Positions 11,774 through 23,117 of a DNA stretch of 64,000 nucleotides are shown in pieces. Position 1 is the first letter of the stretch. Every line of letters starts with the position of its first letter. Below the pieces are notes generated by a model. It did not search any database. It was given only the letters and a program-made list of their open reading frames with translations, and was not told where the DNA came from. Position numbers and translations under genes: made by a program. Origin of the DNA: Gyromitra esculenta (taxonomy: Eukaryota; Ascomycota; Pezizomycetes; Pezizales; Discinaceae); assembly GCA_038503075.1 (NCBI GenBank), contig JBCAML010000014.1, positions 806,001 to 870,000 of the forward strand. Direction: 5' to 3'.

Positions 11774-14735
11774 TCATGCATCATGCCCAGCCATTAGAGT
11801 GTCTTCTTCGCCCTGTAATTTTTTCTGGTGGTTCTCTAAATCTGTAATACTCCATGTCGATATTCCGTCCTGATCCCTGGCTGTGAACGGTTGTGCCATT
11901 GTCCTGAGAAATTTTTTCGCAACCGCAACCGCCATATCAGTGGAAAGATTCGTATTTGACTCCAAGACTGCCCCGTTGATCCATTTGGGCAACTGGGTCC
12001 GTTTTTTCCCGAATCGCTTGTCAGCAAGTACCATGATCCCATAATCGTCCTTTCCACGCAGGACGCGTCCCAAGCACTGTGCTGCGTGCCGCATAGCATC
12101 AAAGGATAGAAAATCATTCTCTTTAATTTGATAATTGTCCCTCAAAAATTCGAGACGAGCTTTCAGAATCCTAGATTCAGTATATTGAAACGGAACACCT
12201 AAAAAGAGTATAAAAGCATAAGCTCTGGATCGCTAGCTCTACTGGGGTCTGAGAGTTAACACCAACCAATGCAAAGGACGGTACGCCCATAATGGTGGTC
12301 AAAGTCAATTCCTTCCGAGACCTTCCCACGAGCAACACAGAGCATGACAGCACCCCTTCCGTTACAGCATGCAGTCCTATAGGTTTCCAGTGCCAGGCTA
12401 GTTTCTTGGCTATCTGGTGTTTCGACCAAGATTAACTTATATTTCCATACTTCATCCAAGGTTCCCTGTGTAAAAGCGGTCAGAGGTGACTCGCAGAGTT
12501 TAACTATTCGTAAAAAAAACACTCACCATTCCCTGCCACATACTAATGATACTTTCCATATAGAGATAGCTGGGGAAGAAGACCACCATCCCATCAGGCG
12601 TTATTTTCGAAAACTCAATCAGTAAACTGCCATAATTTCTGACAACGCTAGGTTCGTTCCTTATTTCAAATCTGCTACTGATGGCAACCTGGTCACTGCC
12701 TCTAGTAACAATCATTGGCAAGAAACTTTTCCTGGCAAGAGTCATTGCATAGGATTCCTGTACGACAGTGTTGAATTGTAGCATCTTAGGATACATTTCT
12801 AGTGGGGAGATAGTTCCAGAGGTAATGACGACCGACGCGAAACGATCAAAAACGGGCTTGATGGCTATAGATGCATCAAGACAGGTTAGATGTAGAACAG
12901 GATTTGCGACTGTGGCTCCTTCGGTTTCGAACGGCTCTAAAATGAGGAGGAAACCTTTGTCGTAGGTTGCTACTAACGTTGCGAATGTCGCAACTTCTTG
13001 AAGTGGTTGATAATCTTCGATGTTTGCAAGCTCAAGAGTTCTTACTAGAGAAGTGAGGCGCTCCGCACAAAACCTATAAGAAGTGTTAGAAAGCTAGCGT
13101 CCTTCATTGTAGTAAGTTTGTGCTAACCTTAACGGTTTGCGTTCGATGAATGTCAGGTCTTTCAGGTGTTGCAAGAATGAGGCCGGTGTCTCTGATATCA
13201 CATGCAAAACTTTCATTCGTGTCTACACATAATTAGTAATAATAAAAATACCCGGGAATGAAGCCGTACTTTCAAGTACTCCACAAACCGCTTCAAGAAT
13301 GCTACAAAGTGCTCTGCTCTCCTAATATTTCCAGGAACCGCTTCTTTGAGTAAATCATTAGGTAAGACTGGGTTAGCCATAAATGAATCTTCTTCTCTTC
13401 CTTCATCAGCATCCCTTAATCCTTCTACCAACTTCTGATACTCATTTTGTAGCTTTTCCGCATCGCTCGACTTCATATCCACAATCCGCTTTTCGAGGTT
13501 TTGAGCCCCACGTGCCGCACGACGAAGCGAATCTTCGGTTAAATCTATACTAAGGGACTCAATGCAAACATTATCTAGCCGAGTAGAAAACAAACGTCGC
13601 TTAGCCTTGGTTAATTGCTAGTGACAGAAATCTTTAACGAACCAATATTGTGAGCTTCATCAAAAACAACGATGCAATCATTAGAAAGCTCCTTAGAAAC
13701 TCGTTCAGCGATCTTTGGATCGAGGAGGTAATGATATGAATATATTATAACGTTGCAAAAAGGCATCTATCATAGCAATTTTAATATTCACCTATACGGA
13801 TGATTTTGATGGGCGAGTAAAATAAGATATATTTACCATTCTTCGAGCCGAGAAATACGGGCACTGTGTATGTTTCTCCCCATATCTCAGGAGACCATCA
13901 AGGGTGTAAACACCGGATGGGATTAAATTATGTGGTTCAAGCAAATCCAGGTTCTGTGTCCGTGTCATTCGTGAATGAAGAGCGGTATAGTTTTTTGAGC
14001 CAGGGACTCACATCATGATAGACACAAACTTCGACATCTTCCCCACGCTCTTTCTTTTCTTTGACAAAGCCTGCCGTAAGACTCCTACACCTTGCATCGA
14101 CAATATTCCCACTCTTTTCCTTTTTGACAGTCGGATGCAGGCATAAGTTTTTCCTACTCGTCAAACCTAGTGCCCGAAATTCTTCAACACCACCAAGCTC
14201 TTTGGCCCTGTAAGCCATCAAGGCTTTCAATTCGGCCAACGCTTTTTCAATCTCCGACATAGTTCGAGAGCAGTAAATCAACTTCCGGGGTTCAGCGAAG
14301 GATTGCTGATATGCCACAATAAGAGAAAGTAGCGACACAGTTTTCCCAGTCCCGGAAGGCATTTCGAGCACGCAGTGACCCCCGGCATCAAGTGTTTCTA
14401 GAGGGGAGTCAGCCAAAAAATCTGCTGCTGCAAAGATGGGGTTGTAATACTTTTCAAATCTGTCATATAACTTCATATTCTCCATTCATCCAAATGTTAG
14501 TTGGGGATATAGTGATAGCATGTACGTTATTCATAAGGATCGTACGCATATTGTTCTAAGTTTATCAGCACTGGGAATGCATTACCGCTGGTGAAGCGCG
14601 GAAACTTACCTGGATAAATCCTCGGATATGGAAAGATAACTTCCAGTTCGCTATGTGGAGACCAAAATCAGAGTTCTTGAGCATGGCTGTAAATCTAGAA
14701 AAAAAAGTGAAGACATACTCTATTTTGAACCTCAT
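11774..14735 (-). CDS. RAD3: TFIIH DNA helicase RAD3/XPD
   Basis: 5'-3' helicase of TFIIH for transcription initiation and nucleotide excision repair. Eleven exons by hand: 14735-14719, 14650-14610, 14479-14451, 14397-14012, 13953-13837, 13766-13643, 13574-13270, 13222-13128, 13073-12527, 12465-12267, 12198-11774; about 761 residues (human 760). The 17-base first exon encodes MRFKID and joins to [13 protein letters not shown]. Motifs: EMPSGTGKT (Walker A), [12 protein letters not shown], the four Fe-S cysteines (NLCLHP, DARCRS, VCVYHD, QCPYF), VFDEAHNI (DEAH), [29 protein letters not shown] (VI). All junctions keep frame except exon 3. With the canonical donor GTAAGT of exon 2 and acceptor GGAG, exon 3 is one base short of the phase needed for YMTDLKKTLDAGG. 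A weaker donor (GTTTCC) with acceptor ATGAAG gives an in-frame product three residues shorter. Confidence 0.92.
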
Positions 14736-15059
14736 AGTGGTAAGGCTTTGAAAACACTTCTGGTGACGATTGTAGGCTTTCGTGTTGGGGGAGACGCGTT
14801 ACATACATGTACCTTTGAGATGTCAGCCAAGACTGTTGGTACATTTAAGACCACAGGGGAATAGCCTCGCTCACAAGGGTATAGGTTTAGAGAGACGCCA
14901 CATTCAACGACTCAACTATACAGGGGGCCACGGCATGGCGAACACGTACTAGCGAATTCAAAAAGTATCGAGCGAGCCGGAAACCCTAACCCACATGGGA
15001 AATTCCGAGTCCGAGTCCAAGCCCGCCCACTTCAAATAATTAAGATAAATGCAACAAAA
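14736..15059. other. Upstream region of RAD3
   Basis: Presumed promoter side of RAD3 and the boundary between the host-gene block and the transposon zone. No motif that I can assign. Confidence 0.4.
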
Positions 15060-15790
15060 TTAAGCATGAAAATTATTATCACCATTAACAGCAATACATC
15101 GTTCCATAATTGTAGGCAGCTTCTCTATTTCAGTATTAATTTCTTCAATTGTGATATTTTCCCATTCTTCAACCAAGACATGACACATGTCAGTGATAGT
15201 AGTAATTCTCTCAGCACCATGCCTCCTAAGTATCCTTTTTTTCATAAGAGTCCAAATATGTTCAATGGGGTTAAAATCCGGCAAGTTGGGAGGCCAATTT
15301 ACTTTTTTTTATCCCTTCTCGCATTCTGGCATTGTTTGTAAAGTCTGATTTGTGAGCACCACCTCCGTCCTCCATTAAACAAAATTCTGGATTGATATTC
15401 AATAAACGTTTGCATTCTGGCCATAGAATAGGTTTTCAGACTTCATTGATATAACGATAAGTATCAACTCCTCCTTTAGCAGACCGTCACCGTTTTGGTA
15501 CCCTTTCACTTTGAAATGTTTTTGATTGCCAGGTTTACAAAATTGTCTTTTTTGGAGCACCGGTGCATTCTGCTGCTCCTTGAATTCTTGCTTCAGCCAA
15601 TTCCCTCTCTTTTAATATTTTCCATTCTGGACTTCCTATCCAACAATCATTGAGTTTTTTCTCTTGAGCAGCAAAATCTACATTCAAACTTGCGATTTCT
15701 TTCTCAGCTGCTTTACATTGTTGTTTGGTTTCAGGAATCCAGATGTGAAAAGGTCCTTATGATTATAGCTAATCATACCAGAACACATTA
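15060..15790 (-). pseudogene. Tc1/mariner transposase relic
   Basis: Minus strand. The last open stretch reads MPDFNPIEHIWTLMKKRI, the classic C-terminal part of the Tc1 DDE domain (N-P-I-E-x-x-W). Upstream on the same strand, in other frames, CLMEDGGGAHKSDFTNNAR matches the second catalytic Asp region, and further segments continue to about 15790. Several frameshifts make it non-functional. I could not find its TIRs. Confidence 0.6.
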
Positions 15791-15879
15791 CAGTGCTTCT
15801 TTGTTTTTTTTTAGCCTCCACACAATCATCTGCCCATTGTTCATTTGCTTCCCTCCATACCAAACACTTTCTGTAAATC

Positions 15880-16330
15880 TTTCATGGACGGATGCTTTGT
15901 TGGTTGGTTGGGTACATGGGTATATGGTTGTTTTGCTTCATTGTTATTCCTTATGTTTCTTTGGGTCTTTGGTCATAATGAGTCATACGTTTGTCATCAA
16001 AAGGATGGATTGTGGGTATATAAGCGAAGGGTTTTCCCCCCTTTGTACTTTTTCCTTTTCTTCTCTTTAAGCAATGTCTTCTATTGCCACTCTACTTGTA
16101 TCCTACAATACAAGCCAGGATTCCTACATAATCCTCCGTCGCCTCCGTAATACCTCTCTTTCTATCACGCCACTACATCAACGTAGTTTCGCTGTCGGAG
16201 TCATCATAACTCCCTTCTATCGTAGAGCCTGTGGAATCGTCACCTAAACTCCTGTCGCTAGTTCTCGTTCAAGTAGCACTGCTCACCTTTGGGGATACCA
16301 AAGGGCTTGACGAGATCTCGCTCCTTGAGA
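15880..16330 (+). mobile_element. Family B element, copy B1
   Basis: Starts TTTCATGGACGG, ends CTCCTTGAGA, and is flanked by AAATC at 15875-15879 and 16331-16335. TATA-like TATATAAGCGAAGG at about 16017. Near the end is the hairpin CCTTTGG-GGATA-CCAAAGG followed by GCTTGACGA. It has the same layout as family A. Confidence 0.75.
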
Positions 16331-16333
16331 AAA

Positions 16334-16786
16334 TCTCAGGGAGCAAGTTTTCGTCAAGCCCTTTGGTATCCCCAAAGGTGAACAGTGCTACTTTAATGAG
16401 GATAAGTGACAGGAGTTGTGCAAAGATTCTATCGGCTTTACGTTTTACAAAGAGTCAGGACAACTCTTACAAAGGAACTATGTTAATGTAGTGGTGCGAT
16501 GCGGGTACTATCCAAATCACGGCGGCGGAGATGGACTACTGCAATTTAGGCTTGAATTGTCGGATAAAAGGAGAGTGACAATAGAAGATGTTGCTTAAAG
16601 AGAAGAGAAGAAAAAGTACAACAAGAGGGAGAAGCCCTTCTCTTATATACTAGAAATCCAGCTCTTCAATGACAAACACATAGCTCATTGCAATGGAAAC
16701 TAAAAGAAACACAGAGAACAACAACAACACGTAACAACCATGTACCCATGTACTTGACTTAACCAATGAGACAACCATCGATGAAA
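16334..16786 (-). mobile_element. Family B element, copy B2
   Basis: Inverted neighbour of B1, starting TCTCAGGGAGC and ending ATGAAA. The hairpin CCTTTGGTATCCCCAAAGG is present. The B1-B2 pair is bordered by GTAAATC (15873) and GTAAATT (16787), so the two may have moved or arisen as a fold-back pair. Confidence 0.7.
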
Positions 16787-16870
16787 GTAAATTGCATGAA
16801 TCTCAATTGACATCTCATCAGTAAATCCATAGTTGGCTCATTCCTTATTGACTTTCCAAGTCTTTCCTTT

Positions 16871-17880
16871 TGTACGACCGGTACTTCTTACCGCACAGGA
16901 AATCTCTGAGAAGCGTGAGATAACAATCTAGACGCTATAACCTGCCCGGTTGCTATCTGCAACACAATACACAGGTGCAAGTCCTAACTGCTTCTTATGA
17001 ACCGCTAAAAGATAATCGTAGGGTTCAAAGTAGGGATCGAGCAAGGTTCTGTGAAGAACTTCCAATAGTAAGTTTTAATAACTAACCCTGAAGGGTCCTT
17101 GGCCCTGGGTGTAGTTTGAATATCACTTGCTTTGCTTGTTGTGTATCGTGTTCGTTCGAATATACTCATCGTCTAACCAATCTGGAAGGATCTCAAGAAG
17201 CGAGATCTCGTCAAGCCCTTTGGTATTCCCAAAGGTGTGCAGTGCTACTTGAACGAGAACTAACGATAGGAGAGTAAGCGATGATTCCATAGGCTCTACA
17301 ATAAGAGGGTGTTGTGATAATCCTGACGGTGAAACTACGTTGATGTAGTGGCGTGATACAAAGAGAGGTATCACGGAGGCGACGAAGGATTATGTGGGAA
17401 TCCTGACATGTATTGTAGGATACAAGTAAAGTGGCAATAGAAGACGTTGCTTAAAGAAAAGAGAAGAAAAAGTACAACAAAAGAGGGGAAACCCTTCGCT
17501 TATATACCCATAATCCAATCTTTTCCGATGACAAATGCATGACTCATTGTAAGTAAAAAAACCAAAGAAAACATAAAGAATAACCGTGACACCTGACAAC
17601 CATATACCCATATACCTGTCCGACCAATGAAACAACCTATCCATGAAAAAGGACGAGATCTGTTGTGGACGCGTTGTGACTTTGAGGTTTGTGTCGCGTG
17701 AAGCAACAACAAAGTCTCTTGAAGAAATAAAGGATTCTTTGCATGAAGAAAGTATTACTTGAAGATGAAATGAACACAAGACCTTGAGAGTATGAATGAA
17801 AGTTGTATACCGCTAAGCCATACAATATAATATTGATAAGGCTCATTCTTCATGGCTAATGGATCAGGAAGAAGACCCTT
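16871..17880 (+). mobile_element. Diverged LTR-2 remnant with nested B3
   Basis: The first 250 bases (TGTACGACCGGTACTTC...) match the start of the LTR-2 family seen at 60492 and 63692. A later segment (17822-17850, ATATAATATTGATAAGG) matches the middle of that LTR. B3 is inserted between. The far end is not recognisable. Confidence 0.6.
17191..17648 (-). mobile_element. Family B element, copy B3
   Basis: Starts TCTCAAGAAGCG, ends CCATGAAA, and is flanked by AAGGA on both sides (17186-17190, 17649-17653). Hairpin CCTTTGG-TATTC-CCAAAGG. The TATA-like TATATAAGCGAAGG reads on the minus strand. Confidence 0.8.
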
Positions 17881-18167
17881 CTCAACCGTAGAACACTAGA
17901 CTACTTATAGTAGTCTAGCGTCAAATACAAAGGCTATGTAATAACATGAACTAACATGGAAAAATCTTATAGACCCTGAAACGCTTTCCTTCGCTCCTAC
18001 CCCTCTTATTACTGTATGGCGTGATTTTCGGAATTAACCGGTGACGCAACGTATAAGCGAATCAGGAAAGTGTCGATCGAAGGAGTTGGCCATTGATGAC
18101 AAAAGGAAACCAAACATCCAATCTGAATCTTATTAATAATCAACCAAGATTAATAATAACTGACATG

Positions 18168-18240
18168 GTTGGGGATTGAACGTCAGTCCATCTGTGTGCA
18201 TTGTAAGCGAACTCAAGTTGTAACCAACTAAGCTACCAAT
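18168..18240 (-). other. tRNA-like pol III box A/box B module
   Basis: On the minus strand, TAGCTTAGTTGG (box A, 18223-18234) is followed about 50 bases later by GTTCAATCC (box B, 18173-18181). The acceptor and T stems do not pair well, so this is a tRNA pseudogene or the head of a tRNA-derived SINE rather than a working tRNA. Confidence 0.35.
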
Positions 18241-18344
18241 AGGTATAACAAGTTTAGTACAGTATGCCTAATAGTATACCAGTAGGAATAATTAATGTAA
18301 CTATTAACACATCCATGGCAATTCAAATATATGACAATTTGAAC

Positions 18345-18670
18345 TTACTAAACGTAATGCTTTGCCTTCAGGTTTTAAAACGAATTTTAATTCTTCCCGA
18401 TATGTACTGTTACCTCGTTCTCTGAATGCATTATAAACTGTAGTATCATACACATGGGCTAACCAAGCCTCACGCCTCAGATCCACAAGCTTCATTCTTC
18501 AGGTATCAAAGTCTCTTTTCACTAGTGCAACAAGTTGATCCTTCTCCTCCTCACTCAAAGCTCTTGGTCTCCCTGATCTTGCATCTGGGTCTAAACAATC
18601 ACCAGGTATCAATTCCAACAAAGAAAATTCAGTATCTGAGTCTGCTTCTGGTTGTAACGGTACTACCATT
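18345..18670 (-). pseudogene. HTH transposase fragment (Tc1/pogo type)
   Basis: Minus strand reads SGRPRALSEEEKDQLVALVK, then a TGA stop where Arg is expected, then RMKLVDLRREAWLAHVYDTT and a following TYREELKFVLKP. The G-R-P-R-x-L-(S/T)-x-E spacer between HTH units and the downstream helix are typical of Tc1-like transposases. Only the DNA-binding part is left. The stop is compatible with CGA-to-TGA. Confidence 0.5.
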
Positions 18671-18735
18671 AGTTACATCTCATGAGCAGTTTTATCTTAG
18701 TGGTGTGCAGTCATTGAACTTAGTAGGCAGCAGGA

Positions 18736-19143
18736 TCTCATGGTCTCATCCTTTGTTAAGCCCCTCAGTATCCCTGAAGATGAGCAGTGCTACTTAAGCA
18801 ATGTACTTAACACGTTCGAGGAGTGCAAGGTTTCTACAGGTTCTACGTGTGGTCTATCTCAAGGCGAGAAAAGTGCAGCGAGGTAACCAGTGACAGCGAG
18901 GATTCTGAAGTAGAATCGAGGTAGTATTAAAGTGATACAGGTAGAAGTGAAACGAGAACGTTGCTTAAGGAAAGAAAGAAAGAGAACAACAAGGGACCAA
19001 AAACCCTTCCTTAAATACCCCGCTTTTCCATATTCTGACTCATAACCTAAACCTAACCGAAGAACAAAGACATTATAACCAAAACGTTATCCTTGGCAAC
19101 CAATAATTCCGTCTTAACCCATTACCTCATACAATCCGTGAAT
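18736..19143 (-). mobile_element. Family A element, copy A1
   Basis: TCTCATGG...CCGTGAAT, flanked by CAGGA at 18731-18735 and 19144-19148. On the TATA strand the first hairpin pairs only if G-U is allowed. Hairpin 3 is GATTCT-GAAGT-AGAATC. Confidence 0.85.
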
Positions 19144-19148
19144 CAGGA

Positions 19149-20183
19149 GTCCAGCACTGCAGGCTAATAGCTGGGAGCCAGCTACCCAACCTTGCAGGGT
19201 AACCACAATGGTCCAGTTACCCTACTATAGTTGGAGAAGTGCAGTATGGCACAGGGTTGCTCCCATGTGCCACACCACCACCCCATGACGCATATGACTT
19301 ACAAGGTAGCACCAGGAAGGGTTATGCCGACGGGCAACCAATACTGGCGCAAGACTTGGATGGTAGAGACTGTCTTCCATAGGCCAAGAACTCTAGGTAA
19401 GTGACCAGCTGATGATAACATTGCAGACACTCATGGCAGTTGGATTGGATAGCGCTTGGGGTTACCCCTCAGTAAGAACCACTGACGTAGCGGGCGACTG
19501 CGCCTGGCACAAGCGATCCAGTGCAACCCTCAGCATGTAGAGGGCTCCATCAGTAAAAATAATTATCTTCTCCAGGAGTTTGGGCATGTCTCCCGGGGAG
19601 GCAATTTTCTCCCTGACCTCCGTACGCTCCCTTAACTCCTTGAGGAGTGGTGGCACTACTACTTCCTCCTGGAGGATATACCTAATCCTTTTGACTCCAG
19701 CTATCTCCTGAAGGAAATGGCTACTCTTTGTCGCTGCAGTTTGCTTGTGGAGCGTCTAACAGCTTATTCATATCTCTAAGAGGATAATGCTTCTCTTTCC
19801 TGTAGATTTCAAGTGCTTTGCTTAGTAATTGCAGCCAAGTACGGGGTATTATGATTTTATTGGTTCTATTCACCTGATTGATGCAGTGTTGCCACGTAAG
19901 ATATTAAGCATCCTACGCCTTCCTCTATCTCATACCTACTCTCATCCTTTGCCTACTCCACGTTCTATGAGTCCCTAACTATGTACAAGCTCCTAATCCT
20001 CGAGGATGTCCAGTTTCCAAATCCACCCATAATCCCACATTCCCGGTCCTGCGAGGATACTTAGTATCCTCAATTCTCTAATGTATAGATCTCATTAAAG
20101 GTTGCAAGGTCAATTTGGTTGTTGACTAGCCATTTAGTATAATTCTCTTGGAGCTCTGACTGTTCTTGAATGAGATGGGCGAT
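19149..20183. other. Probable remnant of the Plavaka element's 3' side
   Basis: No intact gene. A 64-codon minus-strand frame (19656-19462) has no family I recognise. By position it may be non-coding or a second-gene remnant of the Plavaka copy next to it. Confidence 0.35.
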
Positions 20184-22135
20184 TCAAATGATATTCTTTA
20201 TCCCCACAATGAATCGATCATCTGCCAGCCTAGTAGATACTCTCACCATCCCATGGATGTCTGTAATCTTTCCTCCACCTGGAAAGGCCCACAGCATCTT
20301 GACAAGGACTAGCTGATGTGTGTACTGTGTATGAGGATCTCGAATCTTGAAGACGCAAAGCACTTTAGCTGGAAGGCGTCCTTGAAGAGCACTAAATTGG
20401 CTCTCGTCTCCTACCTGGACCCACACCCAATTGTTACGTGAAGCTTGACCTCTAAACGCTCGCTCCCCTGTGCATCTCACACGATTAAGCTCAAACTTCT
20501 CAGGATGTTGAAACTTAGGGATAGGGACTCGGAGTTGGGAGAACATCTCAGCTGGATATGTAAGAAGAGCCTCTGTATCCTCCTCAAGACGACGCTCATC
20601 CTTCAAATTCTGACTGCTGTAATATAGTATTCGTTCCGGTAGATCTGGAGTATTGATTTGGGAGATGATGTCATGCAGAATGGAAATCTTTGCTTGTCGA
20701 CCACATAATCGCTGGATGGATGCCCTTTCTCCTATATGCTGGATCTTGCATTGTCTGAGCCTAAAGATATCGTGCAGCTGCGAATCTGGAGGCTCAGCAT
20801 CCCTAGAAAGGGCCCGGAGGTTCAATATATGCATACCCAATGCTTGTCGATGTGCATAGTAGCGCAGGATCTGCTTCATCGAATCTTGTTTATTGGATGC
20901 CCTATATCCTTCTTTGATCTGCAGTTTCATGGATCGAAACGGAGTATTGGGTTAGAATCTTGTTTGAGGGTTGTGACGGATCTCGGGTATTATAATAATG
21001 TCTTTGTGTTTCAGTTGTTGTCGGGTGTTGGTTGTGGTATGGGAAAGTGGGGTATTTAAGCGATGGATTTCGTTCGTTCTTTGTTTTCTTCTTCTTCTTT
21101 CCTTAAGCAACGTTCTCGTTTACCTTCTTCGGTATTTGTTGAATACTATCTTGGTTCTACCTCAGAACCCTCGCTGTCGCCGTCCACCCCGCTGCACTTA
21201 TCTTGCCTTGAGATAGACCCCTCGTAGAACCTGTAGAAACATTGTACTATTCAAACGTGTTGACACCTCGCTTAAGTAGCACTGCTCACCTTCAGGGATA
21301 CTGAAGGGCTTAACAAAGGTGTTGAACTGTGAGATGCAGCCGATATGCCGTCTCCCCAACCTCGGTAGAAAACATGGGGATCCCTCCATATCGCTCAATG
21401 TGCTCATGGAAGTGCATTAGGAGGTGCATCTTTTCAAAGTTGAAGTGGCTTTCTTCTTGCTGCGTTTCAACGAGTAGCTCCCTCCTCTTGAGCCTATCTG
21501 CATCCTCCAATCGTCTTTTCCTTGATCCTGTGAGAGGAATTTGGGCATACTGCAATAGCTTCAAGCGCTTGACTGTTGCGTGTGCTTTTGCGTTTGTTTT
21601 CTTTGAAGCTCTGAATTCTAGGAAGATGTCTTTATGCTGGTGGAAATCGGCAAGATATTGGTCCATATCTCGCAAGGTTTCAAGTGTATGGCTCCGATAC
21701 TGTGCCATAAGGTGGAAATCGATAAAACTCCGCATGCAAAGGATAGCTTGCTTGAAAGGATATAGCTCATCCTTCAACAGATTGAGTAGCGCAACTGCAA
21801 CAGCACTGAGAAGGATGCAGCTGAGATTGCGCATCTCCTTGCCCTGCCACTGAGAAACCTCTCGATAGGCTTTTGTTTTCCTAGGAAGGCCTGGGAAGGG
21901 GGGTATCAATATCCAGGCTTCGTCAAATGCTTGCTGCCTCTTGTGCTTCTCAAGGAAGCTCTCTATCCACTCCATTAGATGCTTCAATAAACCGAGATAG
22001 ATATTATGCAGGAGGTCTGGCTTGCGAAGGTCCCCAGCGTGAGGGAGGTGTGGCATCAAACAAAAGATGTTGAATGGCACTTTCAGCCCTCATTCAACAA
22101 GATACTCCAATTCTTGAGGATCTGAAGTATTGGCG
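20184..22135 (-). pseudogene. Plavaka (CACTA-type) transposase, C-terminal part
   Basis: Minus strand. The first block (22080 onward) reads HAGDLRKPDLLHNIYLGLLK, then HLMEWIESFLEKH, SQWQGKEMRNLS and FIDFHLMAQYRSHTLETL, the signature of fungal Plavaka transposases. After the A2 insertion the same protein continues KEGYRASNKQDSMKQILRYY, then ERILYYSSQ and ELNRVRCTGERAFRG and a C-terminal beta-rich region to 20184. The open frame is preserved on both sides of A2. The N-terminus is lost where LTR-1 begins at 22136. Plavaka belongs to the CACTA/EnSpm superfamily. Confidence 0.75.
20925..21334 (+). mobile_element. Family A element, copy A2
   Basis: TTTCATGG...CTGTGAGA, flanked by TGCAG at 20920-20924 and 21335-21339. 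Interrupts the Plavaka transposase. Hairpin 2 is TATCTT-GCCTT-GAGATA, with one U-G pair on the TATA strand. Confidence 0.88.
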
Positions 22136-22872
22136 TGTAACTGATCTACAATTACCGTTACCTGCAGTGAAGCATAATAGTACCGGGCAAGCAGAGAGGT
22201 AGTAAAGATCAGAATGAGTGGTGTAGCTAACACACGCTAGAGGATACCTGCTACCCTGCTGTTCCGATGGAGTGGAATCAATGAGAATAGCATTAGCTGA
22301 TGAGTTAATGATATATCTCCGGTGATACCAAACACAGGAAGCTCCTGTGGTGGCATTCCCAATCCATCTGTGCATGTACCAGCAGCCCAGAGCCATTGGC
22401 GCGGCAATAGGGAATCTATTAAGTGCAGGACACCTCACATGCAACAGTAGACTGATCAGCGCCAATTCCTGCATCCAGCATAGGCATGGCATGCAGCTGG
22501 CGGATCTAGAAGGTCTAACTGGACAGGACAACCGAGGAGTGCCGGAGAGCGCTGAAGTGATCATTAGTTGAATCCTGAGGAGCCCCGCCCGCAATAGCTT
22601 GGCATGTTCTCAGGGTCTTGACGGTGCCCCAGCAGAGTTGAACAGAAAGAGGACGGCGAGTCAGCAGCACTATAAAGATAGTGCATGACCCCGCCACCTG
22701 TTTCTCTTTTTCCCAGTCTTGGCAGACGGAATACTACCGTGTAGAGCTCTTAAGATTATTGAGTACTTTGCACGAAATTACTCTTAACATCTCAACCTGA
22801 TTTCTAGTATTTGCAACGGCCGTATTCCTAAACCTATTCCCACTATAGAGCAGTAGGACAACCCCAGTTACA
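22136..22872 (+). mobile_element. LTR-1 (5' LTR of a gypsy element)
   Basis: TGTAACTG...CAGTTACA, 737 bp, canonical TG..CA ends, TATAAAG box at about 22670. It is followed by gypsy gag at 23118, so it is read as the 5' LTR. Other copies: 42344-43078, 46789-47521 and 54154-54889. Confidence 0.75.
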
Positions 22873-23117
22873 GTATAATCTTAAGGCTTCAATCACCTTG
22901 AGATTCCTTTTGATAAACACCGCCTCCCGATATAAGTCTGTGTCCTGGATTTGGGAACTTCTATCCCTTACCTGCTGTAGGACTACCAGAAAATCACACC
23001 AGTCATCCATCTCAGAAGAGACCTTTCCAGACTGGTTAGACGAAACCTACCTCCTACAAAACTGTAGACCAGCACCATCAGTTCCAGAGTGCGCTGAAAC
23101 TCCTTATACATTTTACA

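Noticed and set aside
16017..16050. TATA-like boxes in A/B elements as promoters of host genes
   Set aside because: They sit at a fixed place within the element and no host gene follows.
20736..21059. Plus-strand frame across A2 and Plavaka
   Set aside because: Antisense shadow of the transposase running into the inserted element.
22094..22594. 166-codon minus-strand frame in LTR-1 (also in other LTR-1 copies)
   Set aside because: Similar frames recur only because the LTR is repeated. It is interrupted differently in each copy and has no known motif.
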